From: Ilex aquifolium
Taxonomy: Eukaryota; Streptophyta; Magnoliopsida; Aquifoliales; Aquifoliaceae
DNA: 64,000 nt
Assembly (NCBI GenBank): GCA_951799425.1
Contig: OX637410.1
Location: 5,518,001 to 5,582,000, forward strand
Direction: 5' to 3'
Part shown: positions 59,351 to 64,000 of the stretch, one piece after another
Layout: each line of letters begins with the position of its first letter
How positions within the stretch are numbered: position 1 is the stretch's first letter
The notes under the pieces: generated by a model
What the model saw: the letters and a program-made list of their open reading frames with translations, nothing else
Told to the model about the DNA's origin: nothing
The model's database searches: none
Translations under genes and position numbers: made by a program

Positions 59351-59639
59351 AATTTTCTATGAATAATAGAGGTACCAAAACACCAATAATGCTTCAAGGG
59401 ATGATAACTTCCACAGTTCTACAGCTTAGTTGAATTAAATTAAATACATCATTCACAACAACATACATGCAATTTCAAATAAAAAAATTCCCAGAAATAA
59501 CATAACTCCGTACAACAACTCCAATACAAAAAATTGAATTAGACAAACCCCAACCATTTAAATCTTGACCCAATGAAAAAAACACCCAAATCATAAAATC
59601 TCAAACTCACATCAAAAATCAATTGGTGGCGGTCTAAAC

Positions 59640-60612
59640 AGATGGTGTCGTGTTAGTTTGAGTCTTGTGTGGTGCGTCTATGATAGGTGATGTATGATTG
59701 TAGGAAGTGTAACATAAGGGTGGCTTGTGAATGCTTGCCCACTTTATTCTTCTCTCTTTCTTTGTAATGTTACGACGTGTTTCCCAAGCGTAGGAAGAGT
59801 GTGCACTGTAGTAACTCAAAAAATTCCAATATTGTCTCCTCGAGGACACTTTGGTATTTGAATGGCGATGTGTTTGTAAAACAAAATAAAAATCCTTTTG
59901 ATTGAGTTAGAAAAGTATTGAATAAAAAAATTTACATATTAAATTAAAATAAAAATAGTCAACCAATCCTGGATAATTATCTTGTCATAATCAAGCTTAT
60001 TGATTCTCATTTATAACGCATTCGAGCTCATAATCAAATTTACTGGGATGAAAAATATTCAACACAAAATAGTTTTGAATTGTATGTTACTTTGAAGATA
60101 GGTAATAGCATCTACGTTGATAAATATATAGATGTAAACATATACCCTAAGCATTAATCTTGCCGAAAATCCATCGACAATAAATCAAAGAGCATATATA
60201 AACATTAGTCTTCAAAAGTGATTTTTACCATCTAAAAAGCATATTACGTGGTAAGAATGCATTACAGAATAAAAAAGGATCAATCACAAACAAGAATCAT
60301 CCCTCAGATCGCGCCAAAACTTAGTCGGAAGCAAAACCCATATCTCCGAAATCGACAATAAACATGTAAAACAAATGTAAATGAACAAGAAGATTGAAGG
60401 AAATTCTTTAACTAGAAATTGTTCTCAACACTAATTTTTAATACAAAGACAAGATTCAACAAATAAGTATTGAAATAGGAGTGCTTGTTGTCTTCTCCAA
60501 AGCTCGGCGACGCTCTCAAAATGTAAACTCAAACTAAAACTTCTACACTAAGTAAAATTTAAGCAAAAGTGAAAGAAGAACTCTCTCCCTCTCTCTTTAT
60601 ATGTAAAGGAAT

Positions 60613-60645
<33 letters not shown>

Positions 60646-61060
60646 CATATATATAGCCATGATCCCTCTTCTTCATTGGCCAAATGTGTGGGGTGGGTGG
60701 TGGGTATTCATTCGAAGAAGTTTCCTCCGCCGTCGGCGACCAATCTGGGTGCTCGCATAAAATGTGGGAGGTGCTATCGTCCAATGGAAATTTAGCTCAT
60801 GGGGATTGGTAGCCTTCCCTTGAGTGTAGGAGTGAAGATAGCCGACCCTTGTGGACGAATCAAAATTTGGGAAAGTGTGTATTGTAATCAACATATGATC
60901 AACCGGTTGAATGAGAGGTTCAACCGGTTGAAGCTCTTGATGAACCGGTTGAAGGCTATCCAATATCTTGTTAATTTTCTGATGAATCTTGATTGAAGCC
61001 TTTGTAGAATCATGGTGCAGGTCTGATAAACAACTTCTATAACCCTTTGAACCGGTTGAA
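59640..61060. repeat. Old LTR-like sequence, family uncertain
   Basis: The part at 59770-59920 (CCCAAGCGTAGGAAG; ATTCCAATATTGTCTCCTCG) is similar in order and spacing to the Athila LTRs on the minus strand (for example 44765-44850). Further right, four AACCGGTTGAA repeats (60903-61055) resemble the palindrome arrays in other LTRs. No ends, target duplications or polypurine tract are visible, so this may be one decayed LTR or two. Confidence 0.35.
60611..60655 (+). repeat. CA/TA microsatellite
   Basis: About 13 CA repeats pass directly into a TA-rich run. No function can be inferred. Confidence 0.9.
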
Positions 61061-61178
61061 CCTGGTCTGCCTCTTTTTTGATTTCTTCATTTTTGCTACT
61101 CTACTTCAACTCCTCTTATCTTATTGATTTTCCATGAACTTATGCTCTCTTCCACATGTTTCCCTTCATCTCCTTTTG

Positions 61179-63494
61179 TGTGACACCCCAAAATCCGGGG
61201 GTCCGTTGATCACCCATCAACCCGCGGAATGCCTGTGGATATCGTGTAACTCGATATCACACCGTTGTGTCCCATTTACCGGGATCCATAATTTAACAAA
61301 ATCGGACAGAGTCTCCTTTGTACGAGGAGCTCTACCCACAACCCAACCTGTACACTATACAATAACATGACCCATCTGAGGCCCAATATAACACAATGAC
61401 CGCACCGGGTCCATTTATCCATACTCATATAAAAACATGCAAGGTTATATTAAAAACAGTCCATATGAGTTCAATTACAACTCTCTTACATAAAATTACA
61501 TGCCAAAACTAGTTTGCTCCAAAAGTTTTACAAAAGGAGTTATAAAAGCCACAAGTCGGCTTTCTTCACCCTTGCGGCCCCGAATGAGAGCCGTCCACCG
61601 GCGTATATCTCGCACCTGAAATATTTTTCCGTATAGGGTGAGCCACGCCCAATAGAGTAATTCCTACAGAGGCTACTCCCCACCTAAGTGCACATGTAAT
61701 GTTCACATTCAACAATTCATATTCACATTAACATTCCAAGTAAGAATATGCAATTCTAGGTTGGAATTCTACATGTCATGCTATGAAATGAGATGAAACT
61801 CACTAATGCATCATAACCCAAGTCTTCACCAACTCCCACCACACAATGCAATGCCAATGTGTAATAAAATTCGTCATTGATGAATTACATCCAATGATCA
61901 CTTTGAAATAAAAGTCATGTGTTTATAAACCAAAACTTGTTTGATGTTACACCTCGAATGATCATTTCATAAACAAAACCATGTGTCTTTATGGGTAGCG
62001 GATTTTGGAATCACACCGCCGGCTCCGCAAGCCTATCTACACTTTTTGGACTTTCACCGTCGGAGTGTATGAACCAGTAACCGGGTTTTTCACCCGAGGG
62101 AGTGTCTAGCCCTTCTTGCTATACCCGACACAAGTTTTCCATGTCATGCGACCATGCGACTCTGTTGAACCTTGGTCCGACGGTATCGAGCCCACTTATC
62201 AATCACAAATTGTGGTGTTTGCTTTCAACCATGCACTCACACCCATGGAATGCGATGTCCCCGTGCATATGCAATGTAATGTACCATTGCATGTCAATGT
62301 CATGTATCATGGACAATCATATCATATGCATATAACCTCCAAAAAGAAACTCATCCCAATGTCAATATATTAATACACATATATCAACATTTTATCTAAC
62401 AACAACAACCAAGCATGTCATTATATAATCAAGCAGTAACACCCTTAATCCTCAAGGCCTAATGTAAACATATAATATGCCCACAAAAACAGCCCACATA
62501 ATAGCCCCTAAACAAGCCATATAACGGCCCCGAAACAAGCCATAAAACAGCCCATAGACAAGCTATAAAACAGCCCACAATTTCAACCCAAAACAGTCCC
62601 TAAAATAGTCCACAATTTTAACCCAAAATAGCCACAATTTCAGCCCCTTAACAGCCCACAATTTCAGCCCCTTAACAGCCCCTAAACAACCCCAAAACAG
62701 TCCCTAAAACAGCCACATAACAGCCCCTTAAATCAGCCCAAAAGGTAGGAATAAAACCAAAGTAGGAAGAACCCTACCTCTTGGAGCGTAGTAGAAATGG
62801 TAGGAAGCCTCAAGAACACCTCCTAAGTCCAAAACATTTGATTTCCCCAAAGTCTCCTCTTGGATCTTCGGTGAAATCACTCGTTCTTGGTGTGGTTGTG
62901 TAGCCCTTGTCGCGGTGATCGACTTTAACTCTTGGTCCGAGTCTATCCGAGCGACGGAACTTCGAAGATCTTGGATTGAAGCTTGAAGAACTATTTTGTT
63001 TTGTTCTCTTTTCTCTCTCTCTCTCTCTCTCTCTTTGGCCGGCCAAGGGGGGTTGAATAATGAGATATTTTTCTAAAAATATCAGATTTAGGTCGATATT
63101 TATAGTCGCAAATGTGCGGTCCACATTGCACCGCATATTTCCTACTTCTGGGTCCGATTTTCGTCCCGAAACGATTCATTACATCCCGGTTTAAGTTCAA
63201 ATTAATTTTATTTGAAATTTAATCCAAGTCTAAGGAAATTTCATAAAACTCGTTTATGGGGACGTTCATGAGGTCATCCATCACCTAGCTGCCTCGAACT
63301 ACGTGTAAAAATCTGACTATCTCAGAATTCGACGAAATTTGACAAGGTAATTGGATTTCGCGATACGGATCCAATAGTGAAGTCCGTTTACTCATCCAAG
63401 GCCTAGAGAAATACTTATTTCAAATCCTCATAGCGGTGGCAAATTACTATTTTGCCCTTTTTCAGAAAAAGTTCAAATTTACCCGGGTTTTACA
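61179..63494 (-). repeat. Solo Tekay-type LTR on the minus strand
   Basis: The 2316-bp insertion reads TGTGACACCCC...GGGTTTTACA on the plus strand, flanked by TTTTG at 61174-61178 and 63495-63499. It is the reverse complement in kind of the Tekay-3 LTR. The minus-strand TATA box is at 63097-63104, and a CT microsatellite is at 63012-63034. It lacks the ACCGGT palindrome array but has a block of ACAGCCC-rich repeats at 62485-62745 that its relatives lack. Confidence 0.93.
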
Positions 63495-63499
63495 TTTTG

Positions 63500-64000
63500 T
63501 ACCTACAACCACAAATAAACTCTATTATTCCAATTTCAACACAATTCGAAGGATTAAATGTTAAAAATTTATGAAACAAGGATGAATTGAGCTATGAAAT
63601 ATTCAATGTTATACCCTTCACAGCGAGGTGAGGTCACGGTTGTGGTTGGTGGGCACACTGTCGATGGTTAGCAAAGGGCTTGTCACTTCCTTGAATATTC
63701 ATAAGCAAAGTTTTCATCTATAGGGTGGAATTATGACGAATTGCACAAACCCTAATTGTTTGGTACTAAGAATGAGAGAAAGAGGGAGAGAGGAGGAGGA
63801 AAATTACCATAAAAACAATTCAATCATTTGATCTTGGGTGTGGGGGATCTCCCTCACGTCTTTGGAGGTGGATGTTTTCTCTGCAGTGTTGGTGTCTTTC
63901 TTAGGTTTTGCCTAATGTAAGCTTGTGTCATTTTATTATGTTGATTACGTGTATAGTTTTGCTGTCAGCCAAGTAATCTCCTTTTATTTGTTTTTGTCAA
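63500..64000. other. Unassigned sequence at the right edge
   Basis: No domain, LTR end or RNA gene is recognised. It includes a GA-rich stretch (63770-63800). It could be flank of the solo LTR or the edge of another repeat. Confidence 0.45.

Larger units (their letters stand above)
57975..59420 (-). mobile_element. copia-2: fragment of a minus-strand Ty1/copia element
   Basis: On the minus strand, 57975-58308 reads SGSLLSKKGF, SDKFILTKSGIYVTNGYMSD, LEYSNVYQGRLGHVNFDIL and LLPKFNINAHYKCETYVES, the copia gag-pre-integrase segment before integrase. A short piece continues beyond the DNA transposon at 58321-59350 (GVLVPLLFIEN on the minus strand, to about 59420). It is a small, broken fossil remnant with no LTR recognised. 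Confidence 0.75.

Noticed and set aside
59640-61060. Host gene leader or intron
   Set aside because: No exon-like coding stretch or splice-bounded frame is visible, and LTR-like resemblance is the better though weak explanation.
62810-63200. Minus-strand ORFs with Arg/Glu repeats
   Set aside because: They read through the CT microsatellite of a solo LTR and have no other support.

Overview
The window looks like intergenic heterochromatin from a flowering plant with a repeat-rich genome. I found no host protein-coding, rRNA or tRNA gene. Almost every recognisable stretch belongs to LTR retrotransposon fossils of plant lineages: Ty3/gypsy Athila-type elements, Ty3/gypsy Tekay/Del-type chromovirus elements and Ty1/copia elements. 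There is also one 5'-truncated L1-type LINE and one non-autonomous DNA transposon. Typical plant signals are a tRNA-Asp primer site in an Athila element, tRNA-iMet primer sites in the Tekay elements, chromodomain-like tails after integrase, and long LTRs of about 1.5 to 2.7 kb. The species cannot be told from this sequence.

Layout, left to right. 1-14021: minus-strand Athila-1, with a solo Tekay-like LTR (4768-7204, repeats GCTTG) inside its integrase. 14022-14622: the 3' part of a plus-strand Athila LTR into which Athila-1 inserted. 14623-18089: the 3' part of an Athila-related element (Athila-D) with its 3' LTR. 18090-22686: a Tekay pol fragment (Tekay-1) with an Athila LTR inside it (19862-21759, repeats CTTGC). 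22687-25440: the 3' end of a minus-strand Athila (Athila-G). 25441-47180: Tekay-2, which holds the youngest element, Tekay-A (30479-39122, repeats GAGTC), plus two more LTR insertions in its 3' LTR. 47181-56769: copia-1, which hosts everything above from 18090 rightward and is itself split by an Athila LTR carrying a LINE and by the 3' end of Tekay-3. 56770-64000: a minus-strand copia fragment interrupted by a DNA transposon, poorly classifiable LTR-like DNA, and a solo Tekay-type LTR (61179-63494, repeats TTTTG).

The insertions form a nest about six levels deep: copia-1, then Tekay-1/2, then Athila-D, then an Athila LTR, then Athila-1, then a solo Tekay LTR. Exact 5-bp target duplications support several of these steps. 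It follows that the missing left halves of copia-1, Tekay-1 and Athila-D should lie just left of this window.

The most unusual signal is not a gene. Many of these LTRs, from different lineages, carry arrays of 10- to 14-bp palindromes centred mostly on ACCGGT. Each array is internally uniform, but the arms differ between relatives (GTACCGGTAC, CTACCGGTAG, GCGTACCGGTACGC, CGTCCGGACG, AACCGGTT). In two elements the array lies just upstream of a TATA box. In Athila-1 a second copy lies upstream of the env-like ORF.
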